NCBI GenBank assembly: GCA_030762175.1
Contig: CM060846.1
Span: 182,068,541 to 182,132,540 of the forward strand
Direction: 5' to 3'
Length of the DNA: 64,000 bases
DNA from: Metallyticus violacea
Lineage: Eukaryota > Arthropoda > Insecta > Mantodea > Metallyticidae
The position numbers and the translations under genes are program-made. The first letter of the stretch is position 1, and every line of letters starts with the position of its first letter. This document shows positions 10,345 through 19,770 of this stretch, piece by piece. The notes under the pieces were generated by a model. It worked only from the letters and a program-made list of their open reading frames with translations. It had not been told where the DNA came from and ran no database searches.

Positions 10345-13164
10345 CTAAGATTTCGGACAGGACGTAAGCCCAAGATGAACGGGGGCCTCTGCCAAGAGCC
10401 AAGGAGGGGGGGGGGTTTCCCCGGCTAAGAAGAAAGCAGGTAACTCGACGCCCAACGTCCGTAAAATCTCCCAAAAACGAAAGCCAGCAGGCTTAGGAGG
10501 AAGAGACCGAGCAGCATAAAAACGATCAAAAGACACATTAAAAAACGGCGCATTCGTGGGATGAAGAGGTTGCGCAGCTAAGCGACAACCGTACGCAGCT
10601 AGTAAAGCATCCCTACGATAAAACAACGGAGGTTCTCCAGACTCCGCATATAAACTCAACACAGGACTGGTGGGGAATGCCCCAATGGCAACACGGATAC
10701 CCCGGTGATGAATCGGGTTCAGGCGGCGCAGAACAGAAGGCCGCGCAGAATTATAAACAACACTGCCATAATCCAATTTGGACCGGATAAGAGAGCGGTA
10801 AAAACCTAAAAGTATAGTCCAGTAAGCTCCCCAAGATGTGCCACTTAAAACACGTAAAATACAAAGAGAACGTTCACACTTGCCTCTGAGTTGCGCTATA
10901 TGCGATGACCAGCATAATTTCCTATCAAACACCAAGCCAAGGAACCTAACTTCGTCTGCGAAGGAGAGTGCGTCTGGGCCAAGATGGAGCGAAGGTGGAG
11001 GATATTCCTTGTGGCGCCAGAAGTTCATGCAGACGGTCTTCTCTGCGGAGAAACGGAACCCGTGAGAGACACTCCAAACGTGAAGGCGGTCGAGACAGCA
11101 TTGGAGGCGGCCTTCCAAGAGACAGGTTCTCCGAGAGGAAAGATAGATGGCAAAATCGTCCACAAATAACGACGATTGTATTCCTGGCGGTAAACACTCG
11201 GGGATAGAGTTAATCGCAATGGCAAACAGTGTGCAACTAAGTACCGAGCCCTGACGTACACCGTTCTCTTGAATAAAACTAGATGATAAAACTGATCCCA
11301 CGCGAACATTAAAAACCCGGTCTTTCATAAATTCCTGAATAAAAACAGACATACGCCCACGTATGTTCCAATCCTGAAGCGTTCGGAGGATACCGCCTCT
11401 CCAGCAGGTATCGTACGCTTTCTCTAAATCGAAAAACACAGCAACCGTTTGGCACTTGCGCACAAAACCGTCCATTACATGGGTAGTTAAAGACACAAGA
11501 TGGTCGGCTGAGGAACGATGACGCCGGAAAGCACACTGGGCGTTCGTTAATAATTGCCTCGACTCTAACCACCACATGAGCCGTCCGTTAATCATGCGTT
11601 CAATCACCTTGCAAACGCAGCTGGTGAGGGAAATCGGACGGTAACTGGAAGGAAGATGTGGGTCCTTTCCAGGCTTAGGTATAGGAATGACGGTGGCCAA
11701 TCGCCAAGCGCTGGGAAATGTGCCGTGACACCAAATAAAATTAAAAGTTCGTAATAAAAAAGCTTTGCCTTCTGCTGATAAATGCTGCAACATGGCAACA
11801 TGAATGTCATCTGGCCCCGGTGCGCAATGTCGAGAGGTAGAAAGGGCATGCTCCAGTTCCCTGGCGGTAAAAGGAACGTTGTAGCTCTCCTGATGGTCGG
11901 AGGCAAATGAGAAACCCTTCCTCTCAACCTGCTCCCTTACTGCGCGAAATGAAGCCGGGTAATTGGCGGAGCTCGAAACATCAACGAAGGTTCGCCCTAA
12001 AACATTGGCGACGTTAGTCGGAGTAGTGAGCACTCGATTTAAAATCCTAAGACCGGGTATAGGTGTAAACCTTGGTTTGCAAGCAACGCGGCGTAGCAGT
12101 TCCCAAATTACGGATGAAGGCGTTGTGCGGTTAAAAGAAGAGGTAAAAGAAATCCAAGAAGCCTTTTTGCTATCCTTGATGACCCGGCGGCATTTGGCGC
12201 GAAGTTGTTTATAGCAAATCATATTTGCTGAAGTAGGGTGGCGACGAAAATCTCGGAGAGCACCTCTGCGTGCACGCAAAGCATCCCGGCATTCATCGGT
12301 CCACCAGGGAACCGGTAAGCGTCTACGGTGACAAGACGACCGGGGAATAGTCTTATCTGCGGCTGTTATGATGACCGTACGGAGATGCTCGATCGCGATG
12401 TCGATAGATGGAAATTCACACCCTGAAAATTCGGCTAAAGATCGAAAGAGAGGCCAATTCGCCTTGTCAATGAGCCATTTTGGAGCGCGCTGTGAATGTG
12501 CGTTTGAAGAGAGTACATGGATCTGACACGGAAAGTGGTCACTGGAATATAAATCAGAGATGACGTTCCAGGTGAAATGTACAACAAGTGAGGCAGAACA
12601 AATGGATAAGTCCAAGTGCGAAAAGCTATGAGTGCTGTCTGAGAGAGAAGTAGGTTGACCAGTGATGAGAAGTATAAGATTGTGACGAAGCAAAAAGTCA
12701 GCTAAAAGGTTACCCCTTGCACACTCCGTGGTGGAACCCCATAGGGGATGGTGTGCATTGAAATCCCCCAAAAGTAGAACAGGGGGTGGTAGCTGAGACA
12801 AAAGATCATCCAGGTCAACTGTGGTGATGGTGCCGGACGCAGGTAAATAAACAGTGCAGACAGAAAAGCTAAGGCCAGAAAAGTGAACTGTAGCTGCAGC
12901 AGCTTGTAAAGGAGTCCGGAGCTGTAATGAGGTGCTGTACACGTTATGGCGAATTAAAAGTGAAACTCCGCCGTGAGCGGGAGTGCCATCTTCGGGAGGG
13001 AGATCAAATCTCACCGAAGAGTAACCGCGTAAATTAAAAGGATCACTTGGGCGAAGCTTAGTCTCTTGGAGACACACAAGCAAAGGGTCAGTAGAACGTA
13101 AAATTAACTCGAGGTCACGCCTTCGACTACGGGGACCACGCACATTCCACGAAAGGATAGCCAT
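10345..13164 (-). CDS. LINE ORF2: endonuclease and reverse transcriptase
   Basis: The 939-codon frame starts at an ATG 79 bases after ORF1. Residues 1-225 are an apurinic/apyrimidinic-type endonuclease with CLQETK (31-36), LLGDFNAHH (131-139) and SSDHF (207-211), covering the catalytic Glu, Asp/Asn and Asp/His positions; it nicks target DNA. The reverse transcriptase occupies about 440-740, with APGPDDI (448-454), VFFDLEKAYD (576-585), NGVRQGSVLS (634-643) and the catalytic FVDD (667-670). The sequence beyond is the connection region. The frame ends at a TAG, and the RNase H domain follows in the same frame, so the stop truncates a longer protein. The endonuclease and reverse transcriptase sites look unaltered. 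The protein would act with ORF1 protein in a ribonucleoprotein that enters the nucleus. Confidence 0.94.
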   Translation of the reverse strand: MAILSWNVRGPRSRRRDLELILRSTDPLLVCLQETKLRPSDPFNLRGYSSVRFDLPPEDGTPAHGGVSLLIRHNVYSTSLQLRTPLQAAAATVHFSGLSFSVCTVYLPASGTITTVDLDDLLSQLPPPVLLLGDFNAHHPLWGSTTECARGNLLADFLLRHNLILLITGQPTSLSDSTHSFSHLDLSICSASLVVHFTWNVISDLYSSDHFPCQIHVLSSNAHSQRAPKWLIDKANWPLFRSLAEFSGCEFPSIDIAIEHLRTVIITAADKTIPRSSCHRRRLPVPWWTDECRDALRARRGALRDFRRHPTSANMICYKQLRAKCRRVIKDSKKASWISFTSSFNRTTPSSVIWELLRRVACKPRFTPIPGLRILNRVLTTPTNVANVLGRTFVDVSSSANYPASFRAVREQVERKGFSFASDHQESYNVPFTARELEHALSTSRHCAPGPDDIHVAMLQHLSAEGKAFLLRTFNFIWCHGTFPSAWRLATVIPIPKPGKDPHLPSSYRPISLTSCVCKVIERMINGRLMWWLESRQLLTNAQCAFRRHRSSADHLVSLTTHVMDGFVRKCQTVAVFFDLEKAYDTCWRGGILRTLQDWNIRGRMSVFIQEFMKDRVFNVRVGSVLSSSFIQENGVRQGSVLSCTLFAIAINSIPECLPPGIQSSLFVDDFAIYLSSRRTCLLEGRLQCCLDRLHVWSVSHGFRFSAEKTVCMNFWRHKEYPPPSLHLGPDALSFADEVRFLGLVFDRKLCWSSHIAQLRGKCERSLCILRVLSGTSWGAYWTILLGFYRSLIRSKLDYGSVVYNSARPSVLRRLNPIHHRGIRVAIGAFPTSPVLSLYAESGEPPLFYRRDALLAAYGCRLAAQPLHPTNAPFFNVSFDRFYAARSLPPKPAGFRFWEILRTLGVELPAFFLAGETPPPPWLLAEAPVHLGLTSCPKS

Positions 13165-13243
13165 TGTTAAAATTAGATAAAAGAAGCTAAAAATTTACCA
13201 CCTTACTTTTTGGACGGTCCAGGGCGAAACAAACGTCCTTTTT

Positions 13244-14482
13244 TCAATCGCGTGGGACTCGGTGGTTTTCCTGGAGCAGGTACATCCTGCTCCATGACCT
13301 CCTCAGAGGGAGGGCTCTCCGCTGAGAAGCATCCGCCGATTCCAACGCCTGGAATCGGTTGGATGTGGGTATAGGCGGCAACGGCGACCGCCTAGCGGGT
13401 TTGCTCCCATCATGGGAGCGTGACCTCCGAGGAGGAGAAGGGCTCTTTTTCTTCTCTAGCTGAGTTGACGACTTTAAAAAATCTGTTCGCGTAAAACTCG
13501 TCCTGAAATTAATATCAGGGGCATTAAAAACAACCGCTTTGGGCTTAACGGTAGAGCGCTTTGGAAAACTAGGAGTAGTTTGGTCCCGTGTAAAAACAAG
13601 ATCGCAGGTCTGCGTACTGCTATCGCACTTCTTGGGCGCAAAAGAAGCTGCTGCGCTGTAGGTGCCGGTCTTAGGCACAACAGGTTGGCGAGACTGGAAT
13701 CGCTTCCGGGCTTCAGTAAAGGAGAGTTTTTCCTTCATCCGGATCTCCTGGAAACAGCGCTCCTCTCGAAAACGAGGGCAATCGCGGGACGAGGCTGGAT
13801 GTCCACCGCGACAGTTGACGCAGACAGGAGCAGATGGGCATGCTCCCTCGTGACTTGCTTCACCGCAGGTTGCACAGATGGAAACGGCACTTTTACAGGA
13901 TATGCGAGTGTGTCCAAAACGCTGACACTGAAAACATCGCAACGGGCTCGGTATATATGGGCGCACTTCTATCACCTCGTAGCCCGCCTTTATCCTCTGC
14001 GGCAATTCAACCCTGTCGAATGTGAGGAAAAGAGTCCGGGTCGGCTGTAATTCCCCCTCTTTCCTTGCCTGTACACGATAAAGAGAGGTTACCCCTTGGT
14101 CTTCCAGACAACTCTGGATTTCCGGGTCGGACATTCCGTCTAGAACATTTGTGGTAACAACTCCTCGCGACGAATTCATGGTCTTATGTTTCTCGACACG
14201 GACGGGATAACCGTGGAGTAGCGTCGCCTTGAGCAACGAGTTGCTTTGAGACAGGCCAAGTGTCTCCACCAAAAGTGATCCGTTGCGTAGACGGGTACAG
14301 GACTTAACGGGTCCAGCTATGGCATCAATGCCCTTCTGAATTTTAAATGGATTTACGGTCGTAAACGACTGACTCTCTTCAGTACGACTAATGACCAAGT
14401 ATCGAGGGAAAGACTTCTCGCATACTTCTTTTACGTCACCTCTTTTAGGTTTAAAATGTAAAGGATTATTTTCCAGTACCAT
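13244..14482 (-). CDS. LINE ORF1: gag-like protein with three zinc knuckles
   Basis: The 412-codon frame begins at an ATG (14480-14482) and is intact. Residues about 25-110 look like an RRM-type fold. Three CCHC-type knuckles follow: CFQCQRFGHTRISC (183-196), CATCGEASHEGAC (203-215) and CVNCRGGHPASSRDC (221-235, spacing slightly altered). The C-terminal third is rich in Ser, Pro, Lys and Arg, with SPSPPRRSRS-like stretches, suggesting RNA binding. ORF1 proteins of I-group elements coat the element RNA and assist strand transfer. Its position directly upstream of ORF2 on the same strand fits a bicistronic transcript. The knuckle pattern and intact frame make this assignment firm. Confidence 0.93.
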   Translation of the reverse strand: MVLENNPLHFKPKRGDVKEVCEKSFPRYLVISRTEESQSFTTVNPFKIQKGIDAIAGPVKSCTRLRNGSLLVETLGLSQSNSLLKATLLHGYPVRVEKHKTMNSSRGVVTTNVLDGMSDPEIQSCLEDQGVTSLYRVQARKEGELQPTRTLFLTFDRVELPQRIKAGYEVIEVRPYIPSPLRCFQCQRFGHTRISCKSAVSICATCGEASHEGACPSAPVCVNCRGGHPASSRDCPRFREERCFQEIRMKEKLSFTEARKRFQSRQPVVPKTGTYSAAASFAPKKCDSSTQTCDLVFTRDQTTPSFPKRSTVKPKAVVFNAPDINFRTSFTRTDFLKSSTQLEKKKSPSPPRRSRSHDGSKPARRSPLPPIPTSNRFQALESADASQRRALPLRRSWSRMYLLQENHRVPRD

Positions 14483-14924
14483 AGCGATTTATTCCTCAAC
14501 CATTGCAACCGTCTCCGATGGCAGGCTGCTTCCTGGGCGCCACCCCGGCTTAGGTTACTGGCTCTGGTCTGAACAAAGTAACCTCAAGGTCACACCTTCC
14601 TGTGGGCTGACGAAGGGACCCAATCGCCTGCAGGAAGTCTACAGCTCATGCAATGGCCCTTCCCCGGGCCTGGCCTTTACCAGGGGATACGCTCCCGTCC
14701 TACATGATAACCCAGTGCTGGGAGTTACGCTGTTACCCAGTCACTTTTTACCTTGTCAAACACGGGGGCACCCATTAGACAAAGAACAGGGAAGTAGGAC
14801 AAATAAAACCATAAAAGAGGCGAAATAAAAAGGAGTCACACACGCTAAGCGCGGACCTGAGGGAGCAGCTCGGGTGCCTCGGGGTCGCTACGCCCCGTAC
14901 CCAAAAAATTGGGCCCCTGAGGGG
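14483..14924 (-). promoter_or_regulatory. Structured 5' leader of the I-clade LINE
   Basis: This 442-base GC-rich leader begins, on the minus strand, with two adjacent hairpins: CCCCTCAGGGG (14914-14924) and CCCAATTTTTTGGG (14900-14913). LINE 5' UTRs of this type normally contain the internal promoter. I see no TATA box, so the promoter role is inferred from position. Confidence 0.6.
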
Positions 14925-14936
14925 TAAGCTAAATAG
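14925..14936. repeat. Target-site duplication, 5' side of I-clade LINE
   Basis: TAAGCTAAATAG is identical to 8962-8973. Confidence 0.93.
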
Positions 14937-15912
14937 CGTTATAGCAAACAATATAATATAATTCAACAATTTTAAAATAGGATAATATTTGTTTTCCTAC
15001 TCTAGTCTCGACAGATAAGAAAAACTTGGAACACTTAGAAGAGTATGTTCATTTATTATATTTGCAATAACTTTTATTTTGTGTTTGTAGTTGTGCTTGT
15101 TACAATGACCAGTCTTAAACCTCAGCTTTACCTTTAAGCTTCCATTTAATGAGGCAAGGTAGGTTGAAGAGATATGCTGTAAATAATTACTAGCCAAATA
15201 AATAACCCCAAAGTGCAAAAGTATGAGAACTTCTGACCCAAGTAACCCAAAGAGGGATGTGTCCTTGCCACCCTTCATTCAGAAAATTCTGTTGATCTCT
15301 TTGCGCAATAAAGGTATAGAACATAAATTGCACTTTCTTTATGCATGAATTTTTACAAGATGTTCTAAATTTTGAGAAATGTAGATTAGATTAACATCTA
15401 ATTTCCCATTTCATATCTAACGCAATGTATTTCACAAATATGAACTAAGATCAAAAATTATAATGCCGAAATTGTCTAAACTTATGGCACAGGTGGTTTT
15501 TTAGAATTCAAGTCTACTACTATATAAGGTTCCTAAACTTTTTTGCTGTAAAATTTAATGTCAAATACCGTTTCACCAAAAACAATTCCATGTATACGTT
15601 CAACATAAAACTTAATAAGTATTCTTATTGGTCATGGAACTAGGATGCTAAACCTAATACTCATAAAAGGGATAATAATTGTACCTGCAGCTACCACTAA
15701 CATATAATTAATACAAATTGTTAGCAAGGTTCAAAGCAGAATGCAAGATATGTGTGCTACTGTTCTTCACTGAGGGGTTGGTACAGGTAGGTACGGAAGG
15801 AGGGAAGAGCATTGTTATTCTTATTAACAGCGGTCCATAGGTGAATACTCCAAATTCTAGATCGTATCAATAATGGAGTTAATTCACTGACTTAGGAGGT
15901 GATATTCACAAA
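14937..15912. other. Non-coding, nothing recognised
   Basis: AT-rich DNA between the LINE and the mariner. I see no gene or repeat. Confidence 0.5.
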
Positions 15913-16985
15913 ATTCGGGACTGGTTCTGCCATCTCGACAGTATTTGCAATAGAGTTCTATACCGCTAGGTGGCAACACTAGTACATCTGATGAGTGAGT
16001 GTTTAAAGTTTCATGCAGCGGGTAGACATGTTGACATTCTAGAGTACTTTTCATGATACTCGGTGTGTACTGTGTGGCGATTTTACGATGGATCCAAGAT
16101 TAGAACAGAGAGTGTGCATCAAAATCTGTTCATATCTTGGGAAAAATTCTGCCGAGAACCTCGCAATGATTCAACAAGTATTTGGGGTAAAAAACATGAG
16201 CCATACATGTGCGTTAAAATGACATGCTGGGTCATGACAGGCTGTACAGCTATTGTGGACGATGCTCACAACGATTGGCCAGTAGCTGCAGAACGCCTGA
16301 CATTGTTGCCAAAGTTCAACACCTCGTTCGTGAGGATCGACGTGGAACCATTGAAGACCTTGCTCACGTAGTGAAAATTGGTTATGGGACAAGCCAGAGA
16401 ATTTTAATTGAGGATTTTTGCATCCATTGCGTTGCTGCAAAATTTGTGTAATGAAACCTGACAGCTGATCAGAAGGCGCAGCTTATTGAAGTTTTCACGG
16501 AGTTTCGTCAGACCGTATCCAATGACAAAACCTTTTTGTCCAGGGGTCATAACCGGCGACGAGAGCTGGATGTACGCTTTTTACCCTCAGATAAAACAAC
16601 AATCGTCCCAGTGGAAGAACCCGAGCTCCTCAAGGTAAAAAACAAACAAATAAATAAATAAAAAAGCAAGACAAGTAATGAAGAAAGTTAAGAGTATGCT
16701 CCTCGTTTTCTTTCTTTGATACCAAGGTCATTTTACACCAAGAATTCGTCCCACCAAATGAAACAGTGAATTACACGATTTATTGTGACGTTTTGCGACG
16801 GTTCCTTGAAAATTGCGCTGTCTGTGCTAAACACCATCAAAGAACATAAACTTCCATAATGCACTTGGGAAATGGCAGAATCGCTGGGACCGGTGTATAC
16901 GTGTGGAAGGGAGCTACTTCGAGGGTCACGGCGGTCATTAGTCTCAAAGTAAGTTTTTGACCAGATGGCAGCACCAGTCCCGAAT
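15913..16985 (+). mobile_element. Mariner element, internally deleted
   Basis: The ends carry inverted terminal repeats: 15913-15935 (starting ATTCGGGACTGGTTC) and 16963-16985, which match over 23 bases with one difference. A TA dinucleotide follows the right end at 16985-16986, as expected for mariner targets; the left TA is lost. Inside is a transposase pseudogene on the plus strand. At about 1.07 kb it is shorter than a typical autonomous mariner because part of the transposase is missing. Confidence 0.88.
16088..16950 (+). pseudogene. Mariner transposase, frameshifted and deleted
   Basis: The frame starts at an ATG reading MDPRLEQR, then shifts several times. Recognisable mariner pieces in order are an N-terminal helix-turn-helix region with IQQVFGVK, then VAKVQHLVREDRRGTIEDLA, IGYGTSQRIL and VAAKFV. 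The core follows with ITGDESWMYAF, carrying the first catalytic Asp, then QSSQWK, EFVPPNETVN and DVLRRFLEN. The sequence then jumps to a C-terminal WQNRWDRCI-like and YFEGHGGH-like segment. The part that should hold the second and third catalytic Asp residues is absent. A poly-A-rich insertion at about 16640-16675 interrupts the core. The protein cannot be active. Confidence 0.9.
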
Positions 16986-17557
16986 ATTCTGGAAAGCACT
17001 TTATACTGTCATTAATGTCGTGTTTGGTGGAAGCTATATAAACTTTATCTAGCTAGCACGAGTTAACAACGCAACAGTAACACATTAATGATAACAAGAA
17101 AATCGCAAATCTTACTGAATTCATTGTGAAGAATCTCTGTTTTTTATGCTTATTGAATAGTATGTATTGAACCAATTTTTTAATTGCTAATTTGATTGCC
17201 CTATTTGAATGTGCTTGTACAGTAAGTAGTATATATCCCTTTTTAGCGCACTCTTGGAGTATGTAGACTAACCAATTGCGATGAAAATTCTGCATGGCGT
17301 AATCAGCATGTGAATCTTTGTAGGCTTCCATACGAGGAAAAATACGCTAAGAAGAAACGTTTTTACTTTTTATGCAAATTACAAAAATGCTTTGTACACA
17401 CAATTATACAAAAATGCCGAACATATCAATATGACGTTGTTTGTACAATTATACAAGTTATTAATAACAAAAATTATAATAAACATATTAATTTTGGAAA
17501 TTAAAATTTTGCCACATACGCATTTTTTACAAAATGGCCGTTTTTACCGCGTTTAAA

Positions 17558-18046
17558 TTATTTAAAAAATATAGTACATGTATTTCCGGTAATCGTTATA
17601 CCATTGTCACTGTCTTCGTTTGTGCTGCTCTCGATTTGATCCTCGTAAAGTTGGTGACGCAGATGAGTAGCATATGAGAAAATCTGTTGATTCGTTCCTG
17701 GGCCGTTGGAATGGAGATGGGAGCGAATCACGGAAGGTAGCGGTGGAGAAGCGCCCGCCAACGTAATCTTGCAGTCTGGGGCTGGTGTCTTGTCTATGGT
17801 TCCGAGGTAGATGGTACAGCAAGCGTCTATATCGTAGTGGAGTATTTTTGAAGGTAAGCATCTGATTTCTACGGTGTCCGTGTTGTTAGTTGGGAGTTTA
17901 ACGGATACAGTTTTGTCCTCGCCAAGGAAGGAGATTTGGACTAATAGGTTGATGTTAGTTGGGCTTTTTGTGACGGTGAGTATGAGAATGGGATTTTTGC
18001 CAATTCCCGGGTGTGTTTGGCACGCTATGTTTTTACGTGAGTGCAA
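17558..18046 (-). CDS. Arm gene, frame Y (unknown protein)
   Basis: About 162 codons are open to a stop near 17558. There is no ATG at the upstream edge; the frame begins where frame X ends, offset by +1. The product contains SPTNINLLVQISFLGEDKT, VSVKLPTNNTDTVEIRCLPS, a TIYLGTIDKTPAPDCKI stretch and an acidic Ser/Asn-rich C-terminus. The same protein is encoded by the right arm (about 42905-43435), with in-frame indels and one frameshift, so the frame was under protein-level constraint before the copies diverged. Alternating hydrophobic and polar residues suggest beta structure. I cannot assign a function. It may be the second exon or the frameshifted continuation of frame X. Confidence 0.6.
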   Translation of the reverse strand: MHSRKNIACQTHPGIGKNPILILTVTKSPTNINLLVQISFLGEDKTVSVKLPTNNTDTVEIRCLPSKILHYDIDACCTIYLGTIDKTPAPDCKITLAGASPPLPSVIRSHLHSNGPGTNQQIFSYATHLRHQLYEDQIESSTNEDSDNGITITGNTCTIFFK

Positions 18047-18260
18047 ATTTTATGGCGTGCCTCCGGTAGCCGTTTCGGAGAAACTCCTCTCCTTGGTACC
18101 CCATGTAAAAGGCAAAAGAGTTGGGTTGATTGACGAATTCCGCAGAAAGATTGCAGAATATTGTGGGTAGAAGTACTTCTTTCCCGTTCTCGAGGTGGAC
18201 AAGCATTTTGGACCCATTCTTGGTGGTGAGGGTCCTGACGCCTAGCACGACGTACGGCAA
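18033..18260 (-). CDS. Arm gene, frame X (unknown, beta-rich)
   Basis: About 75 codons. The product reads PYVVLGVRTLTTKNGSKMLV, then ENGKEVLLPTIFCNLS, and later VNQPNSFAFY and GEEFLRNGY. The right-arm counterpart keeps this frame with one in-frame 3-base length difference. The strand-turn-strand pattern around TTKNG, followed by a short strand and LP, is reminiscent of a small OB-type barrel, but this is impression only. In the right arm a pyrimidine-rich run ending in CAG precedes the first conserved codons and could be a splice acceptor. The stop (ACG TAA) is shared by both arms, so it predates their divergence. Function unknown. Confidence 0.6.
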   Translation of the reverse strand: MPYVVLGVRTLTTKNGSKMLVHLENGKEVLLPTIFCNLSAEFVNQPNSFAFYMGYQGEEFLRNGYRRHAIKFALT

Positions 18261-18399
18261 GTTCTGCTATAGCGTAGACATGGTAACATAACTGAGTTAC
18301 GCGACAGTTCTGCTAGTCGGTGTAGCATGTGGTGGATCAGGTTGTGTGTCCCGTTGGTTTCTCAGTACTAACTTACATTGGTACAGTGGGTGGTTCAAT

Positions 18400-18560
18400 G
18401 ACCTTGTCTGAATTATACGTGACGTCATCTGGCGTCTCGGTGTAGCAAACCTGTTGGTGCCTGCACGCGACATCATCAGAGCGCTCGCAAGCCTGTCTGG
18501 ACATGTATTTGACGTCAAGTGGCTTCATTGTGTTGCAAACCTGTGTATATATGCTCGTGT
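18400..18560 (-). repeat. Short tandem units with TGACGTCA-like cores
   Basis: Units of roughly 48 bases repeat about two and a half times, each with a GATGACGTCACG-like core followed by a TTGCxACAC-like segment. The same array is in the right arm at about 42408-42550. One frame across it gives 16-residue repeats with DDV and QxC, as in SDDVACRHQQVC then PDDVTY. TGACGTCA is the palindromic cyclic-AMP response element core; any regulatory role is inference. Confidence 0.55.
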
Positions 18561-18710
18561 AGGGGGCAGGCAAAATGTTTGTTTCAACTCTTTGATGCCT
18601 TTAGAAAATGCCCAATCTCCAGAAACACCCCAAATGTGGCACAAGCAATGTACCTTGTGTATCGAGTGTAATTCATTTTCTGAAATGGCTCCCCGGAAAC
18701 GTGCCTTTTA

Positions 18711-19399
18711 AGCAAGTACTTAAAATAAGCAATTGTTTGGTTTAGTTTTGTTCATCTGCCTCTTCATTCTTCTTGTAACCATACGCTCTAGGCATTCTAG
18801 TGTCCTCCATTCCCCCATGCTCAGACATACGAAACGCCCGTCTATTTTGATGATAATAGATAGAGTACCAAATGCATGTTTAAAAAGTGTGGATCGTCCA
18901 CAGCTTAGCTGCCACTCTTTTAGATGACGAGTCAAACCTTGAATATTAGGTATTGACCCAACAAGTTTCTGCCACTCTTGCCGAACCCAGGATCACCGCT
19001 TGCATCGTCCACTTAGGTCACTATGGCCTTATGTTGCGGCATAGACGAAAATCCTATGCAAGCAAACTTAGTCTGATTGCGGTTCAAGAAGAGCATTTCC
19101 GAAAGAGATAGAGCCTGTGTCGCTTCATCCTGTGCTGCGTCGTCCTTAGTGTCGCTATCCTATTTGCCGTCTTTCTGTAGACCGTTGTCCTGGAGCACCT
19201 TGTTCTAAGGGTCGACGTTCTGGTACCGATCTGTGTTGTCCTGGAGGGTTTGCGCTCTGGTTACCGATCGCGGCAGTAGTAAGGGAAATTGTGTCCATTA
19301 TTAGACTGTTTTTGGTGAGGTAAAAGTGAGTGTATGTGAAATAGTGTACCATAAGAAGAAAGCATACTGTAAGTGCAATCTATTAAGAAAGTTATAAAT
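18711..19399. other. Non-coding, with short GTCCTGG-type repeats
   Basis: No gene recognised. At about 19180-19270 a roughly 55-base motif containing GTTGTCCTGGAG and TACCGATC occurs twice. A related word, TGCGTCGTCCT, occurs at about 19137 and again just right of the R1-like element near 25909, so the LINE may have landed within one repetitive tract. Confidence 0.4.
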
Positions 19400-19770
19400 T
19401 CAAATAACCATTAGTTTCAATGGAAATTGGATATAAAGTATAGTAATTTATGAAATATTAGTAACAAGAACGTGGCGGCAAGTGACAGAACGCCAGTCAG
19501 TGGCTCGTGTGACGTCAGTCGCACGCGCACGCTAGCAAGGTAGCAAGCAGAGGTGAATAACATTACACCTGATGTTACAAAGGATTAATTGCCATAGTTT
19601 ATAACACAAAACTATACGAGATAGGAAGGATTTTTGCGGGGGGTGTCTTCCCCTAGTAAATAAATGAAGGATGGAAGAAAAAGAGGTATTCTCCTCGACA
19701 CTCATTAAGTAGGTCACCAAAACGAGATGGTAATAGGGAAGTAGAAATAGAGAAAAGGAGGGTAACGATA

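Larger units (their letters stand above)
8974..14924 (-). mobile_element. I-clade LINE, near full length (about 5.95 kb)
   Basis: This is a non-LTR retrotransposon in minus orientation, flanked by an exact 12-bp target-site duplication. From its 5' end it contains a GC-rich structured leader, ORF1 with three zinc knuckles, ORF2 with apurinic-type endonuclease and reverse transcriptase, an RNase H domain, a tandem-repeat 3' UTR, a terminal hairpin and a TGATGATGAT-type (minus: ATCATCATCA) tail instead of poly-A. RNase H after the reverse transcriptase, CCHC knuckles in ORF1 and a short trinucleotide tail are characteristic of the I group (I, Nimb and relatives). It is much more GC-rich than its surroundings. 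The only obvious lesion is one in-frame TAG inside ORF2, so the copy looks young. Confidence 0.95.
17210..18710 (-). repeat. Left arm of an inverted repeat pair (unknown element)
   Basis: This unit reappears in opposite orientation at 42300-43790. By eye most positions match through the two coding frames, and matching continues at lower identity to both ends. Shared landmarks include the complements of GCCGTACGTCGTGCTAGGCG, CAACCCAACTCTTTTGCC and AACACACCCGGG. Read on the minus strand, the order is a short repeat-rich segment, frame X, frame Y, an AT-rich tail and a further weakly coding patch (ECAKKGYILL near 17230-17250). I do not recognise the family. Both copies point away from the Polinton-like blocks between them. 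Confidence 0.85.

Noticed and set aside
11025..14050. Several plus- and minus-strand frames overlapping the I-clade LINE ORFs
   Set aside because: They are shadow frames of ORF1 and ORF2, open because the LINE is GC-richer than its surroundings; none has a motif.
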